From Odontesthes bonariensis (Eukaryota > Chordata > Actinopteri > Atheriniformes > Atherinopsidae): DNA of 64,000 bases. A program made the translations under genes and the position numbers. The stretch spans positions 1,866,723 through 1,930,722 of the forward strand of contig NC_134525.1 of the NCBI RefSeq assembly GCF_027942865.1, given 5' to 3'. Shown in pieces: positions 21,561 through 33,830 of this stretch. Within the stretch, counting starts at the first letter, position 1; every line of letters begins with the position of its first letter. Below the pieces are notes generated by a model, which worked only from the letters and a program-made list of their open reading frames with translations, ran no database searches and was not told the DNA's origin.

Positions 21561-22780
21561 TGCAGGCTGAATGATCTGCTGGAAGAAAATCAGCGGGCAG
21601 ATTGTTGTGGTGGGACGTTTTCTGGCTCTCAGTCTGCAGATTTGAGAGGTTCAGGAGCTAATCTTCATTATTTGTGTTTAAAGTCTCTGGGTTACATGAA
21701 TTGAACCTGGTGGTGGTAATATTCTGGGTCTTTAATGGTTAGATGACAGGTTTGTAGAGTTGTTTTAACAAAGAGAAACAAAGGTTGAGTTAAAACGGAC
21801 TGTGTTTCCCTGATGGCTGTTGAGCTGAATGGCTGCAGACCTCTGAGTTGTAAACTGGAACAGAGGGTTAGCGTAAAGAATGTCATGTATTACCACCACT
21901 GTTACTTTTATTCCTTTAAACCAGTGGTCATCAACCTTTTTCAGCCCAAACTTTTCTTTTTTTTTTTTTTTAACCTGACCGGGGGACAGAGAGAGAGGGA
22001 GAGCGAAGAAGAGAAAAAAGGAACAGAAACATGAAGAGACAAACAATGAAAAATCAGACAACCAGCTGCTACACCTGTAAAAACAAAACTGAAGACGATT
22101 CACGGCTTTTGTGGGGAATCCAGCCTTAGAGGCACCAGGAGCACCTGTAAGCAGACAAGCAGAGAACAAACACACAAACAAACAAACAAAAAAAACACAA
22201 GCAGCAGCAATCTCATATGATACACAGGTGACCTTAAACCACAGGACAGCACAACAACTGCTTAGTGAGCATGCTACTGGGCTAGTGTGTGTGAACATGC
22301 AATACACATAGATGGTCCCACATAATAACCATGCTTAAATATCAGTGTATAGGGCCACAATCCCCCCCCCCCCCCAGCAATCAGAAGCAGGCCGGCAGGG
22401 GCCCCGCCCAACACCCGAGAAGGCCAGGCGCCCCAGACAGCCAACCGCAGTGGGCCAGCGCCTGCCCCAGTGCCCCTGGGCAAGCGCCCCGGGAGTCAAG
22501 ACGTGCCCACAGGTGAGTGAGGCCGCGGGGAGAAGCAATGCCCCCCCCCCATCAGGAACAGCACAAGCAGGCCAGAGGACAGCAAGACCCAGACCCAGTC
22601 ACCCCATAAATCATATAAGAGAAAAAAATAAATAAATACATACATACATACATACATACATAAAAAAAAAACACATCCACAAACACTCGCACAGCACATG
22701 CATCCATCCCCCACCTCCGCTGGGGTGTGGCGTAGCGGGCACATCCGGGGGCCAGCAGCCCCCCAGCCACCAAATAATAA
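21561..22780. repeat. Repeat-rich non-coding DNA; GC-rich block and homopolymers
   Basis: From 21922 'ccagtggtcatcaacctttttcagcc' resembles a hAT/Charlie-type end. A poly-T run covers 21956-21972. Bases 22363-22376 are a C run followed by a GC-rich block to ~22600. Open frames here are compositional. No gene is supported. Confidence 0.4.
22635..22662. repeat. (CATA)n microsatellite
   Basis: About seven CATA units are directly visible. Confidence 0.9.
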
Positions 22781-23792
22781 AAATTCTTCAAAATAATTCC
22801 TTCGTTAATAATTGGTCACACAGAACTTTATTATATTAACCCATAAGAACCCAGACCCATTTCTACTTAAATGAAAATTAAGGGGGTTATAACAGACTAA
22901 ATAGACCACATAGAACCCATTTCAGAATTTTTTTCCAGAATACCACCCCCCACTGTCAGAGATCTGTAATGTGACATATATGTCACATTGGGAGTTAAGA
23001 ACCTGGATAATTTCTCCATCAAGGAAAATTATGGGGGACGTAAGGATGTGTGACACCTGTGTCACGGTGGGTAACACAGGTGCGGCTTATCTGCAGATTT
23101 TCACATCTTCATTGTAAACAAATGAATAACATAGCTAATTACACTGGTGGGACTGTTCAGCTCTGTTTCAGACTGATACCTCCGGTTCAGGCTGGTCCTC
23201 ATCTTCGAAACGCACGTCTCTCTTTCAATCGCGGAAAATATTTTTCAATACTCATCTGGATTGAAGCAGCAAACATTCAGTGTAAGAGTTTTAAAAAACT
23301 ACTTTATTTGATTCACAGCTGATAGTGTTTAGACCTCGACAACCCAACTACATTTTTTTTTTACGGCAAACTTGCGACTAGTTAACTTTATATAGAAGGC
23401 GTAATCGCTTGTTTGCTATGGGACGGGACGGGACAACATTGTATTCAAAATATAAAATATTTTTATAGGACTTTTTAATGTGTGATTTTATAAAGGTGCA
23501 CGTGATACCAACCTTTCGTGAAATTCGCCAGCAGTCTTCTTTCGGTTGAGCCAGAGCTATAGAGCTAATCTAAGCGACGCTGAAGCTAGCAAGCTTCCAG
23601 GGAAGCACGGAGGGGCTGTGTGTGCGTGTGTGAGTAGGCTATGTGAGAGAGACGCGTGACTGACAGAGACAGAGGGAGAGCAGGGGAAGGAAATACGAAT
23701 ACGAGTATTTTTTAAATAGCGTTAAAAATAATAATAATAACGAAACGCAATATGTGGCGGCCGATGTTTAATCTGTGGCGCACCGCCACAAA
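22781..23792. other. No gene; right end of a hAT-like element near 23817
   Basis: No coding support is present. The last part, 'gtgtgggaaacactgg' (about 23801-23817), is the complement of a CAGTGTTTCCCACAC-type terminus common to a fish hAT family. No matching left terminus was found, so it is a fragment. Confidence 0.35.
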
Positions 23793-25240
23793 TTAGTCTA
23801 TGTGTGGGAAACACTGGCTTCCTAACCCATGTTTTGATATGAGCGCATCGAATGAAATAAAATTTCCATTTTGGACAACATGTTCCAGATGTTTTATTCC
23901 TTTGTTGTTCCATAGAGTAAAGTTTAGCATTTTTTTGTTTTGCTGGATGTCAGGATTGTTCCAGATGGGTGTAAGTTTACACGGGAGAAGTGAGGACTTT
24001 GTAATTTTAAGAAATTCCCACCAGGCTGTCAGAGAGGTGCTGATGTTAATGCTTTTGAAGCATTTGTGATGTCTTACATTTGGACTAATAAGTGGCAGGT
24101 CTGAGATTTCCATATTATCACATAAAGCTTGTTATAAATTTATCCATGGTTCATCTAGTGGGCTAGATTTAAACCATTTTGATATATATTGTAACCTATT
24201 GGCTAAGAAATGGTGCTGAAAATGAGGTAAATCTAATCCACAACTGTCCTTGGTCTTCTGTAGAGTTTTTAAACTAATACGTGGTGGTTTGTTTTTCCAC
24301 AGAAATTTGGAGATGCATGAATCTAGTGACTTAAACCAAGTAGCGGATGGTTTTATGGGGATCATTGAAAACAAATAGTTAACTTTTGGTAATACCATCA
24401 TTTTAATGGTAGCGACTCTCCCCATAAGTGATATGGGTAATGACTTCCAACGAGTGAGATCATCCTCTACTGTCTTTAAGAGTTGAACATATTTTAGCTT
24501 TGTTAGCTCTGACAGCCTGGAGGAAATGTTTATGCCTAAGTATCTAATATTTCCTGACTGTAAAGTGATAGCAGGTATATTCTTGAAACTACAGTTGATG
24601 GGCAGGACTGTGGTCTTAGACCAGTTGATAGAGTAGTCAGAAAGTGCTGAGAATTTATTTATGAGTGTGATCGTGTGAGTGAGAGATGTCTCTGAGTTCT
24701 GAAGGAAAAGTAATACATCATCAGCATAAAGACTTATTTTATGTTCAATATTTTTGGGATGGATGCCTTTAATGTTTCCATCTTGTCTGATAGCAGCTGC
24801 TAAAGGTTCGATGAAGATGGCAAAAAGTGAGGGTGAAAGTGGGCAACCCTGTTTGGTACCTCTCTGGAGACTAAAGTTTGGAGAAATTTGATCATTTGTC
24901 CTGACACATGCATTTGGGGAGCTATATAGTATCCTTATCCAGTTAATGAAGTACGACCCAAACCCGAATTTGTTTAATGCTGCAAATAAAAATTTCCAGT
25001 TAACTTTTTCAAATGCTTTTTCAGCATCTCGAGAGACAATTGTGGTTTCCAAGTTGTTGATGGTAGAATAATCTATGAGATTAATTAGTCTGCGTGTGTT
25101 AGTGGATGAGTGCCTTCCCTTTTATAAAACCTGTCTGGTCAGAATGTATTATAAGGGGAGTTATTTTTTCTATTCTTTTGGCGAGAGCTTTGCAGATTAT
25201 TTTGAGGTCTACATTTATTAGTGATATTGGGCGGTAGCTA
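23770..25240 (-). mobile_element. L1/Tx1-group LINE, reverse transcriptase region (degraded)
   Basis: The 306-codon minus frame 25052-24132 carries the RT core: SRDAEKAFEKVNW (motif A), QRGTKQGCPLSPSLFAI (motif B) and LYADDVLLFL (catalytic YADD), then the thumb-like SLPISLMGRVATIKM and FLWKNKPPRIS. Upstream, to ~25240, the same strand gives DQTGFIKGRHSS in another frame. Downstream, 24113-23793 continues with KCFKSINISTSLTAWWEF. This order is specific to L1/Tx1 ORF2. Frameshifts near 25055 and 24125, plus truncation at both ends (no endonuclease, no full C-terminus), make it inactive. Confidence 0.85.
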
Positions 25241-25595
25241 CATGGTGTTTAAGTGAACAACTTGGACAAGACTCTGGTTCCTTCCATCATTTAGAAATAT
25301 TGTAGCTCAAGTTCCTTTTCAGAGTTTCATCATGACAAAAAGAATAAGTAAAAAAGCAAAAAGCAAGAGTTTACTGCTTAAAAAGCTGAACGTGTGCAGA
25401 ACACATCAGAGCACAGTGCTGATAGCTGAGGGCACTTATAAACGCACCCTCAGCGTTCACATTTGATAATGAGACCTGTGTGGCTCGGTCTGTCCAGCTC
25501 CAGTTAGAATATGTTGGTTAGCGTAGGTTAGCTTAGAGAAATCTTTTGTGTGAACTTCAAAAGGATCTAAGTCTTCTTCCTCTCTGTCATTGCAG
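25241..25595. other. Intron-like sequence before the zinc-finger exon
   Basis: No coding frame is supported. The pyrimidine-rich cttcttcctctctgtcattgcag ends at 25595 and is a strong splice acceptor. Confidence 0.5.
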
Positions 25596-26378
25596 AAACA
25601 TAGAGCCCAAGAGGGATCCAGATGGCACTGCTGTAAGGACTGTGGGAAAGTTATCAAACGATCAAATCTGAGGAATCATCAGAGGCTTCATACTGGAGAG
25701 AAGCCATACAGCTGTGGTCAGTGTGGGGCAGCTTTCAGTCAATTATATCATCTAAAGACACACCAACGTATTCACACAGGAGAGAAACCTTTCATCTGTG
25801 GTCAGTGTGGGGCAGCTTTCACTCAATCATCTACTCTAAAGACGCACCAACGTATTCACACAGGAGAGAAACCTTTCAGCTGTACTCAGTGTGGGACAGC
25901 TTTCACTCAATTTTCTAGTCTAAAGAAACATCAACGTATCCACACAGGAGAGAAACCTTTCATCTGTGGTCAGTGTGGGGCAGCTTTCACTAGATTAGAT
26001 AGTCTAAAGACACACCAACATATTCACTCAGGAGAGAAGCCATACAGCTGTGGTCAGTGTGGGGCAGCTTTCACTACATTATCTAGTCTAAATGCACACC
26101 AACGTATTCACTCAGGAGAAAAACCTTGGATCTGTGGTCAGTGTGGGGCAGCTTTCAATGAATTATCTAATCTAAAGAGACACCAACGTATTCACTCAGG
26201 AGACAAGCCATACAGCTGTGATCAATGTGGGGCAGCTTTCACTGAATTAAGTAGTCTAAAGAAACACCAACGTATTCACACAGGAGAGAAGCCATACAGC
26301 TGTGGTCAGTGTGGGGCAGCTTTCACTCAAATATCTGCTCTAAAGAAACACCAACGTAGTCACACTGCAGAGAAATGA
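25596..26378 (+). CDS. C2H2 zinc-finger protein, terminal exon with nine fingers
   Basis: After the acceptor at 25595 the frame AAA CAT AGA is open for 260 codons to TGA at 26376-26378. Finger 1 (CCKDCGKVIKRSNLRNH) has only 11 residues between the second Cys and first His instead of 12. Fingers 2-9 are regular C-x2-C-x12-H-x3-H with the core CGQCGAAF and TGEKP or SGEKP linkers. Contact residues (-1, 3, 6) for fingers 2-9 read QHT, QTT, QSK, RST, TSA, ENR, ESK, QAK. It is probably a nuclear DNA-binding factor. No KRAB or other N-terminal domain is in this exon, and upstream exons were not found. The fingers are very similar to each other, suggesting recent internal duplication. Confidence 0.85.
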   Translation, partial: KHRAQEGSRWHCCKDCGKVIKRSNLRNHQRLHTGEKPYSCGQCGAAFSQLYHLKTHQRIHTGEKPFICGQCGAAFTQSSTLKTHQRIHTGEKPFSCTQCGTAFTQFSSLKKHQRIHTGEKPFICGQCGAAFTRLDSLKTHQHIHSGEKPYSCGQCGAAFTTLSSLNAHQRIHSGEKPWICGQCGAAFNELSNLKRHQRIHSGDKPYSCDQCGAAFTELSSLKKHQRIHTGEKPYSCGQCGAAFTQISALKKHQRSHTAEK

Positions 26379-28784
26379 TTGGTTTAAATCAACATAATTT
26401 TTTATGGCAAATAAGCAAACATTCACCTGGGAGCAGCAAAATGGAACTTCCAATCAGAAGCCTTGCCTTTGTTCAGATTAAAAATCTTGTTTGTGGATTA
26501 CCACCTTCTCTTGTCAGTACTTTAGTTCTGAATGTTCTGTGGGGAGCACATGTTTGAAGAACCATTGAAAGTGCTTTATAATATGTTGGGATTGCTTTAA
26601 CTGGGGACGGATCTCCCGACGTTCAAGACAAACATGGCATCAATTGTGAGTTGATGGACAGAACAAAATTTAGTCTATTTGAAAGTAGAAACATGTTTAT
26701 TCTGTTATACTGAAAATATTTGTTTGGTTTAAAGTTAAGATCCACAAAGTAGCTTTGCACCAGCTGTGGGTATTTATGTAAACATCTGAAGAAGCAATAT
26801 ATCATTTCAGTTTGATGTGAAGTCGAGGTTTACACTCGTTTGTATTTCATTGTTCTGCATTTCATTAAAGGTCAGATGTTAACTTTTCTCATGCTTTTCA
26901 TGTTCTTGCTACACAGATATTTTTGAAGAAAATGTGTGTTTGGTTATGAGGGAAAGTTGACCCTTATCATCTTCCCCAAAGACCCAGAAATCTTTAACGC
27001 AGTCTGAAAAAGGTTTGGAGTTGTTCCCTTTACTTCCCAGACAGCTGTATGATGCTCATGACTGAAGCTGAATGTTAAGGCTGTTCCAACACTAAAAGGG
27101 CACGAGGCTCAACTTCAAGCTGTGAAACTCTTTCAAATGTCTGTTGTGTTGGAATCAGATGTGTGAACGGATTTTAGTCCAAACGTCACGGCTGCACTGA
27201 GGGAAAAGGCAGCTAAGCAGGCTAACGCTACTTTGAATTGAACCGTTTAACATGAGAAAACTGAACTGATCTGTTTGTTGCTTCTAGAACTGCTCAGTTA
27301 CTCACACAATCAGGTACTGAGCAGATTTACCAAACAGACATTCTGCTGTAATCTCAGATGCTGTGTCGCGCTGCTCACGTTGTTTTAGTCCACAACTCTT
27401 CTTCTTCTTCTTCTTCTTCTGCCCCGACGGCTACACAACTTACCCAGAACACCTGGTGGCAGAGTGTGCACACGACACCCTTATACTTTATTGGATTGTA
27501 TGTACAAACTCAAACGCTGATCATTTAAACCTGCTTCAGGCTGTTTCTGTTCCCTTTAGTTTTAAGCTGACTGTGTTTGGCGTACCCTGAGCATTTCAGT
27601 GGAAAATGTTCAGCACAGACTTGGAGTTGTATTGTGTTCTTGTGGTAACTACGTCCCCACAGCTATTATGTCCTTAAGAGTTTCTTAGAAAGCGCTTTCT
27701 GTCGCTCACAGTGGGAGAATCTCACTGACAAATCCCACTTTGGCCTAAAGATGTGATCAGCAGTGACGTTTGTGTGTTAGCGACTGGCGCTACGGTCCTG
27801 GCTGAACAGGAAGTAGCCACCAGAAATGCAAGACAGTCGCTGTAGCGATTGAATGTTACGCAGGACTGTCTTCCTGTATGCAGATGGTCATCAGTGAAGT
27901 CACCTCCCCCGAATGAACCCCGTCATGTTGTGTTTATGTGGCAAAACATGGCGAGCCAGCCGGGGGGGCTGTTAGCGTGACAGAGACAGTCCCTCAGTCA
28001 GAGACGAGCCTCAGAAGTTAAACCCAGTTTGTAACTGAGCTGACTCACAGTGGAAGTCACACGTTAGATCTGGTTCTCAGGGAGTGTTTCCTGTTGAAAT
28101 CGAGCCGTGTCTGATCAGTGCTGCAGTTTCTTGTTTTGCATTATTAATCTTCTTACTCAGACTACACCTGAAACTAATCAAAAGCAGGAATCACCGTCAG
28201 ATATTCATGATCTGAAGGGGATGAACTCCTGTGCTTCTGCAGAATACCTGAGTTTCCTCCAGTGTGACCATGAAGTTAGTGTTTTTCGCCATATATATTT
28301 ATATTTACACTAACTTATAGATTTAATCTGCTGTAACTCCTGGTGAAATGGAGGTTTTCCTCTTTCTTTAACTGCAGAATTCCACCGTAATTTAATTCTA
28401 GTTAAAAAAATAAAATGATAAACTTATGTGTCAGCTTTAGTTATTTATAAATGTAGACTGATGATACATATTGGATGGAAGCTTTTGGCTCCAGATGAAA
28501 TGTTTTGGGTTCAGGTGGAACCGAACCAGGTCAGCACCATTATTCCAGAATTCTTTGCATCTTCTTCAGATTTTCTCTGTGAAAACAGAGACTTCTGAAA
28601 CATGATTTCCCTCGATCATCAGGGGAAATGTGAGGTCACTGGTGGATAAGACAACTGCATGGATCAACTACACACTGAAGGGTTGAATCCTAAACTTCAT
28701 AGGGACTGAGTTCAAGCCTTTTCCAGGTTCCACTCAATTTTTCTCGGTCTTCAAAGTTTGAAACCAACAAGTCTGAGACTTTGA
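26379..28784. other. 3' flank of the zinc-finger gene; no further gene seen
   Basis: Bases 26379-26880 are probably 3' UTR, with an ATTAAA at ~26864. The rest holds only short frames, a (TTC)n run at ~27400-27420, and nothing with recognisable domains. Confidence 0.4.
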
Positions 28785-31700
28785 TTTGATTTGATTTTTA
28801 TTTCAGATGTTCAAGGGAGATCAACAGCCTCCAAGTCAACAAAACAAAATCATATAAGCAAAATCCCCCTTAACACACCTGAAAAGGAGTGGGAAGAAGC
28901 ATAGCTTATTGAATCCCACCCCTACACATTCAAAATATTGTACATATTACTTGTACGCACCTCCATGTAAAATCAAAACTATACCATACATGTTATACAT
29001 ACATATCCAAATAATACAAAAAGAAAGAGAGATAAAGAAAAAAAAACAAGAGAAAAAAAATCACAGCATGTTTTCACTCATGTATCTCTGAAAAACGGTC
29101 TGTTTATACATTTTCTTGAATTGATACATACTTTGACATTTTTTTAACTCCACCTTCAGAGCATTCCACATCCTTACTCCACATATTGATAAACTGAAAC
29201 CTCTCATTGTCGTTCTATTCCTGGTTCTTTTGAAATGGAATGTCCTTCTTAAATTATAATGTACATCTTCCTGACTAAACAATTGTTGAATGTTACCAGG
29301 TAGCTTATTATTTTTTGCCTTATACATAAATTGCATTGTTTGATATTTTACCATATCAACAAATTTTAAGATCTTTGACTGCAAAAAAAGTGAATGAGTA
29401 TGTTCCACATATCTTACCTTATGAATAACACGAATTGCTCTTTTTTGAAGAACAACTATAGAATTCAATGAACTTTTGTAATTATTGCCCCATACTTCCA
29501 CACAGTACATTAAATAAGGCAGAACTAAAGAACAGTACAGAATATAGAGTGAATCAAAATCTAAAAACATTTTGGCTTTATTCATTACTGAAATACTCCT
29601 TGATATCTTGCTTTGTAGGTATTTGATATGTGGTTTCCAACTTATTTTATCATCAATTATGACTCCAAGAAATTTTATTTAAAAAACTCTCTCAATGTTC
29701 ACCCCTTCAATTGAAATACATGCCTCTGTGTCCCGTTTACAGTTTCCAAACAACATGAATTTTGTCTTTGCTAAGTTTAAGGATAATTTATTATAATCAA
29801 ACCAAACTTTCAATTTACTCAATTCAGTCATAACATCATCCTGTAACTTCTTTAAATTATCTCCTGAACTAAAAATGTTTGTATCATCAGCAAAAAGAAC
29901 CAATTTCAATAACTTAGACACTTTGCATATATCATTGATGTACAAAACTCGGCCCCAACACCGAACCTTGTGGAACCCCACACACAATATCTAAGTACGA
30001 TGAACAACAGTCCCCCAGTTTGACAAATTGACGCCTCCTATCTAAGTAGCTTTTAACCCAATCTAGAACCACTCCCCTGATACCATACTTTTCCAATTTA
30101 CAGGTTAGTAATTGGTGATTTATTGTATCAAATGCTTTTTTAAAATCAATAAATATTCTTATTGCAAATTGCTTATTGTCGATAGATTTAGTGATTTCTT
30201 CAATTGTTTCTGTCAGTGCCATTGTTGTTGATCTGTTTGATCGAAACCCATATTGACTTTCAGAAAGTAACTGATATTTGTCGAGGAATGCATCCAGTCT
30301 TTTATTAAAAACCTTTTCTAGTATTTTTGAGAATTGTGGCAATAAAGAAACAGGCCTGTAATTTGTGAAGTAATGTTTGCTCCCAGTCTTAAACAAAGGT
30401 ATAACTTTAGCGATTTTCATTTCATCTGGAAAAACACCTGTCTGAAATGATAAGTTACAGATGTAGGTTAGTGGTTTAGATATGGCTGAAATAACATTTT
30501 TCACCAATGTCATATCAATATCATTGAAGTCAGTAGATAACTTCCTCTTGCAGTTGTTAACTATATCCAATATTTCACTTTCTTGTACATCACTTATAAA
30601 CATTGAATTAGGATTACTCTTCAGTAGTCCTTCCATATTTTTCCCCCTTTCCCCTGGATCTGGGATTTCTCTAGCAAGATCAGGGCCCACATTAACAAAA
30701 AATCATTAAAACCATTGACAAAATCTTGTGTATTGTAATTCTCCTTGCCATCATAAATAAAGTGCTGGGGATAATTTCTTGATGTGCTTCCTTTTCTTAA
30801 GATATTATTTAGCGTATTCCATATTCCTTTCACATTATTTTTATTCTCATTGAGTACTTTCTTGTAGTAGCCCTTTTTATTTGCCCTTATAATATGAGTT
30901 AATTTATTCTTATATTTCTTATATTTATTTTCTGCTTCTTTTGTTCTTACTCTAAGAAATTCTTTTTGTAAAGACTATTTTTCTTTTTACACGCATTTGC
31001 AATTCCCTTTGTAATCCAAGGATCATTGTTTTCATGCTTTCTTACACTTTTCCATTCTTTAACTGGACAATGTTTATCATATAGATTACCAAATATCTTA
31101 ATGAAGGTTTCATAAGCACTGTTAACATCATCATTTTCATATATTACTTCCCATCTCTGTTTTAACAAATCCTCTTTAAATAAATTAATGGATTTCTCAG
31201 ATCGCATTCTTCTATATTGTTTTGGTCTATTTGAAATGTTCTTCTTGTATCTTCCTTTTATTAACAGAAAAACTGGCAGATGGTCTGTAATGTCACTTAT
31301 CAATAGCCCACTCACAGTTTGATTTTCCATATCATTAGTAAAAATATTATCAATTAGAGTAGCTGAGTGTGTTGTAACTCGGCTGGGCCTAGTAATTTTT
31401 GGGAATAGGCTCATGCTGTACATTGTATCAATGAAATCATCTATAGCTTTAACTTTGTTAGGATTTAACAAATCAATATTAAAGTCCCCGCAAATGAAAA
31501 TAGTCTTATTACTCTTGTTTACAAGCATGCTTTCAACATATTCTGTAAACACATCAATACTAATTCCTGGTTCTCTATATATACAACTTATGATAATATT
31601 TCTACCTCTTCCCATACAAACTTCAATCGTCAAACATTCAAGTAAATTGTCAACCACAGTTGTCATATCATCTAAGACTTTAAATTTCAGGCCATTGTCC

Positions 31701-32070
31701 ACATAGATTGCTACTCCTCCACCAGCCTTGTTTTTCCTGTTTACATATACAAGTTCATAACCATCCATTTCAAAGTCCTCCACGTCCCCACTATTACTAC
31801 TAAGTTTAACATCTTCATCATCTGTACTGTTCAAGGTCTTGTCGTTCCCTTACCAGTATGACTTTGGACTGCTCCGGGGTGGACCCGATCAGCTGTATGA
31901 ACACCTTGCAGTTTCGTGTCCATGTTGATTTGATCTTGTTATTTTTCTTCAAGATTCGGGCTTCTCGTGCAATTTCAGACGTTTTCTTAGTTAAGTGCTC
32001 ATTCAAGTAAACTTCAGATCCTCTCAGTTTCTTGCCTTGTCGTAGTAACTCGACTTTATTGGGATACAGA
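28785..32070 (-). mobile_element. Jockey-superfamily LINE (Rex-like), long but broken copy
   Basis: Read on the minus strand, an ORF1 tail (32070-31820: GKKLRGSEVYLNEHL...ILVRERQDLEQYR) is followed by the endonuclease frame 31834-30947 (AGGGVAIYVD, CIYREPG, ICGDFNIDLL, TLIDNIF). Then comes RT in 30690-29932 (KVIPLFKTGSKHYFTNYRP, FIDFKKAFDTINHQL, GVPQGSVLGP) and, after a frameshift near 29960, 29987-29679 (VLFADDTNIF catalytic). The C-terminus is in 29585-29061 (GVRMWNAL). A 3' UTR extends to ~28785 with TTTGA repeats. The N-terminal ~60 residues of the endonuclease are missing at the ORF1 junction. Several frameshifts exist, so it is inactive. The exact clade (Rex1-like) is tentative. Confidence 0.85.
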
Positions 32071-32555
32071 GCATGAGACAGAACACCAAGCAGCTGAACA
32101 AACCAGAGACAGTTGATGAGCAAAGCTGCTTCACAGGAAACATGTTGGAAGACTAAAAGATAGTGTCTGTGGTCATCAGTCTCAGGTAAAAAGTGCCAAG
32201 AAAGCAGCACATCAGCGGATCTAGGAAAATAGTTATGGGGTGGCGAGGGGGGCCATGAATTTTTGAGGGGTGGCAACAAATGGCAGATGTATATATACTG
32301 AATTTAATCAGTTTGGTCTCCAACCATGTTATCCAGAACTGGATAGTACACAGAGACACAAAACGTGTGTTTGCTATCTGGAACTACATGCTGTCCCAAG
32401 GTGTGGTGGACGACAGTATTCTGAAGCACCTTTGTTTTCTTTCTCGGCCTCGTTGGTTTTCGCTGAGTCGTGTCAATGTTACTTTGTTGATATAAATCAA
32501 GTGTTTCACTCCACATTTCCTCAAAAGAGGCTTGACTACGGTACTGGACTGGTAT
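32071..32555. other. No supported gene
   Basis: Frames that start here continue into the minisatellite and are open only because of it. The unique part (32270-32550) has no recognisable domain. Confidence 0.4.
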
Positions 32556-33272
32556 CTGCAGGTTATCTGTTGCTGGTTATCTGCTGGTTATCTGCTGGTT
32601 ATCTGCTGCAGGTTATCTGCTGCTGGTTATCTGCTGCTGGTTATCTGCTGCAGGTTATCTGCTGCAGGTTATCTGCTGCTGGTTATCTGCTGCTGGTTAT
32701 CTGCTGCTGGTTATCTGCTGCTGGTTATCTGCTGCAGGTTATCTGCTGCTGGTTATCTGCAGGTTATCTGCTGCAGGTTATCTGCTGCAGGTTATCTGCT
32801 GCAGGTTATCTGCTGCAGGTTATCTGCTGCTGGTTATCTGCTGCTGGTTATCTGCTACTGGTTATCTGCTACTGGTTATCTGCTGCAGGTTATCTGCTGC
32901 AGGTTATCTGCTGCAGGTTATCTGCTGCTGGTTATCTGCTGGTTATCTGCTGCTGGTTATCTGCAGGTAATCTGCAGGTTATCTGCTGGTTATCTGCTGG
33001 TTATCTGCTGCAGGTTATCTGCTGCAGGTTATCTGCTGCAGGTTATCTGCTGCTGGTTATCTGCTGCTGGTTATCTGCTGCTGGTTATCTGCTGGTTATC
33101 TGCTGCTGGTTATCTGCAGGTAATCTGCAGGTTATCTGCTGGTTATCTGCTGGTTATCTGTTGGTTATCTGCAGGTTATCTGCTGCTGGTTATCTGCAGG
33201 TTATCTGCTGGTTATCTGTTGGTTATATGCAGGTTATCTGCTGGTTATCTGTTGGTTATCTGCAGGTTATCG
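32556..33272. repeat. Minisatellite, 12/15-bp units (ctgctgctggttat-type)
   Basis: About 50 head-to-tail units of tggttatctgctgc/caggttatctgctg are directly visible, alternating 12- and 15-bp versions. Unit length is a multiple of three without stops, so long artificial frames appear in more than one phase. Confidence 0.97.
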
Positions 33273-33669
33273 GGCTTAACTAACCCGAACACTGGAGATG
33301 TCAGTGCTCAGATGTTCAGATGTCAGACTGTGTTCATGTGTAAATCAATAAGAGGATGGATATCAGTGATGGATCATTAAAACACGAGGAGATCTGAGCA
33401 GTTTTTATTTTATTTTTTAGGCTTTTATTCATGTGCTGCTGCTGGTTTGTTCTGCTGAGAAAGTTTAATTCTGCTCGGTTCCATGGATGGAAGAACAAGG
33501 ACCTGACAAAGAGGGAAACAGCAGCTGGACACAGACCTTTGTCCTCTCCGCTGTCTCAGGTGTCAGGGAAATGTGTGGGCTCACTTCGCCCCCTGGTGGC
33601 AGAAATAAACATCACAAAACAAAGACTTCTAAAGGATTGTTTCCCTCAGTTATAGCATGTTCCCCCTTG
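33273..33669. other. No supported gene
   Basis: Short overlapping frames only; no domain is recognised. Confidence 0.35.
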
Positions 33670-33830
33670 TGTTCTCTCCGGGTCCTCCCAGCATCCTTAA
33701 CCTGCAGATTAGGTCAACTGGTCCCATGTCCAGGGTGCACCTCACCTCCTGCCCAGAGGCAGCTGGGATAGACTCCAGGCCACCTTCAATGGAGAAAGGA
33801 GGCAAAGAAGATGAATGAATGAATCATTTA
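33670..33830 (+). mobile_element. RTE/SINE-type 3' tail fragment
   Basis: 'tgtccagggtgcacctcacctcctgcc' followed by 'gctgggatagactccaggc' and ending in gaatgaatgaat is the widespread fish repeat tail normally reading 'ctgggataggctccagc'. It is a short, 5'-truncated fragment in plus orientation. Family name is from memory. Confidence 0.6.

Noticed and set aside
21765..22307. 180-codon minus frame rich in Cys/Phe/Leu
   Set aside because: It runs through poly-T and repeat sequence; composition explains the hydrophobic reading.
32556..33272. CRISPR-like regular repeats
   Set aside because: Units are head to tail without unique spacers, and the genome is eukaryotic. It is a minisatellite.
32270..33380. 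Long Cys/Leu-rich frames (337 and 282 codons) over the 32.5-kb minisatellite
   Set aside because: They are open in more than one phase purely from the repeat period. The unique part has no domain.
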